The notes under the pieces: model-generated
What the model was told of the DNA's origin: nothing
The model's database searches: none
What the model saw: only the letters and a program-made list of their open reading frames with translations
Source of the DNA: an uncultured Sphingomonadales bacterium
GTDB taxonomy: Bacteria; Pseudomonadota; Alphaproteobacteria; Sphingomonadales; Sphingomonadaceae
Direction: 5' to 3'
DNA length: 13,415 bases
Assembly: GCA_937898535.1 (NCBI GenBank)
Contig: CALDKP010000179.1
Coordinates: 1-13,415 of the forward strand
Part shown: positions 12,957 through 13,415 of the stretch, in pieces
Numbering within the stretch: position 1 is the first letter of the stretch
How the letters are laid out: every line of letters starts with the position of its first letter
Made by a program: the position numbers and the translations under genes

Positions 12957-13415
12957 TTGGCCGAAGATAAATCAGTATCGCACATCACATTAGATCAACC
13001 ACATGGCGAAAACGCCGGCCTGACGTTGAAATCCCGTTTTGATGCCGATTGGCAGACAATCTCATCCGGCTTGCGCCGCGATTTGGGCGCGCAAGTATAT
13101 GGGCAATGGATTCGCTCTATCAGTCTTGGTGACTTTTGTGATCTGACGGGTACGCTCGAGCTTCTTTTGCCCTCCGATTTTTCCGCAAGCTGGGTGTCTG
13201 ATCATTACGCAGATCGCTTGCGCTTGGCTTGGGCGAGCACCAATGGCAGCGTAAAGCAGCTTAAGATCCGTACACGCCCCGGTGCACCACGCGTCGAATT
13301 GCTCCGTGCATCCACAAACGCGGAACGCATTGTCGCGCAAGCTGCGAACGACGCTCTGCCGCCACGTTCGGCACTTGATCCGCGGATGACATTTGCGAAT
13401 TTCGTTAGATCGGAA
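12957..13415 (+). CDS. dnaA: Chromosomal replication initiator DnaA, N-terminal part (runs off window)
   Basis: An open frame of 153 codons with no stop reaches the window end. It contains a recognisable DnaA domain I: a Trp followed by LRRDLGAQVYGQWI (about residues 33-53), LLPSDFSASWVSDHYADRL (about 70-88), then a linker. It ends in LDPRMTFANFV, the start of the AAA+ domain (usually LxxxxTFDxFVVG). DnaA opens the origin and starts replication. There is no ATG at the 5' end: in-frame candidates are TTG at 12957 (with GGGGG about 8 bases upstream) and TTG at 12942, with an in-frame stop at 12921. I choose 12957, but 12942 is possible. The ATP-binding and DNA-binding domains lie beyond the window. 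Confidence 0.9.
   Translation, partial: MAEDKSVSHITLDQPHGENAGLTLKSRFDADWQTISSGLRRDLGAQVYGQWIRSISLGDFCDLTGTLELLLPSDFSASWVSDHYADRLRLAWASTNGSVKQLKIRTRPGAPRVELLRASTNAERIVAQAANDALPPRSALDPRMTFANFVRSE

Noticed and set aside
1..13415. CRISPR arrays, insertion sequences, toxin-antitoxin or defence genes
   Set aside because: No regularly spaced repeats, transposase motifs or terminal inverted repeats, and no defence-type domains were found on either strand.

Overview
The window looks like core chromosome of an alphaproteobacterium, most likely a sphingomonad (Sphingomonadaceae such as Sphingopyxis or Sphingorhabdus). This rests on the moderately high GC, the gene order mutM-rpsT-dnaA with ubiE-ubiB-coaBC-dut running away from it, and the protein sequences themselves. 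No named species can be assigned from sequence alone. I see no mobile element, CRISPR array, phage or defence system; nearly every gene is a recognisable housekeeping or catabolic gene.

Layout. (1) 1-622: an AT-richer flank with one small secreted DUF4019-like gene on the minus strand. It sits just past the 3' end of a tRNA-Arg(CCG) gene (623-699, minus). (2) 700-3855: a leader with a nested inverted repeat, then three plus-strand genes joined by ATGA overlaps: acyl-CoA dehydrogenase, a 3-hydroxyisobutyryl-CoA-hydrolase-type protein, and enoyl-CoA hydratase. Together they fit the middle of valine (isobutyryl-CoA) degradation; mmsA and mmsB are not present here. (3) 3888-5701, minus: dapB, nth (endonuclease III) and a small secreted DUF6491-like protein, apparently one transcription unit. 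nth probably starts at a TTG that overlaps the dapB stop. (4) 5799-6512, plus: a Sir2-type NAD-dependent deacylase, divergent from dapB and overlapping the end of the next operon. (5) 6501-11268, minus: a tight five-gene operon ubiE-ubiB-coaBC-dut-moeB/thiF-like, covering ubiquinone and coenzyme A synthesis, dUTP removal and an E1-like adenylyltransferase. (6) 11327-12139, plus: mutM, divergent from ubiE. (7) 12155-12580: rpsT with a likely promoter and a clear intrinsic terminator. (8) 12581-13415: a roughly 375-base leader region and the first 153 codons of dnaA, which begins with TTG and runs off the window.

The part most worth a second look is the rpsT-dnaA interval. Within about 350 bases it holds three GANTC sites (the CcrM methylation motif of alphaproteobacteria), a one-mismatch DnaA box, a 7-bp-arm inverted repeat, a promoter candidate with a GANTC in its spacer, and an 8-bp hairpin capped by a GNRA tetraloop in the predicted dnaA leader. 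This looks like a cell-cycle-controlled dnaA control region, but the individual elements are inferred by eye. Other points of note are an atypical CxC zinc-finger pair in MutM, the nth start, the nested hairpin ahead of the valine genes, and a stand-alone MoeB/ThiF-like enzyme without a visible partner.
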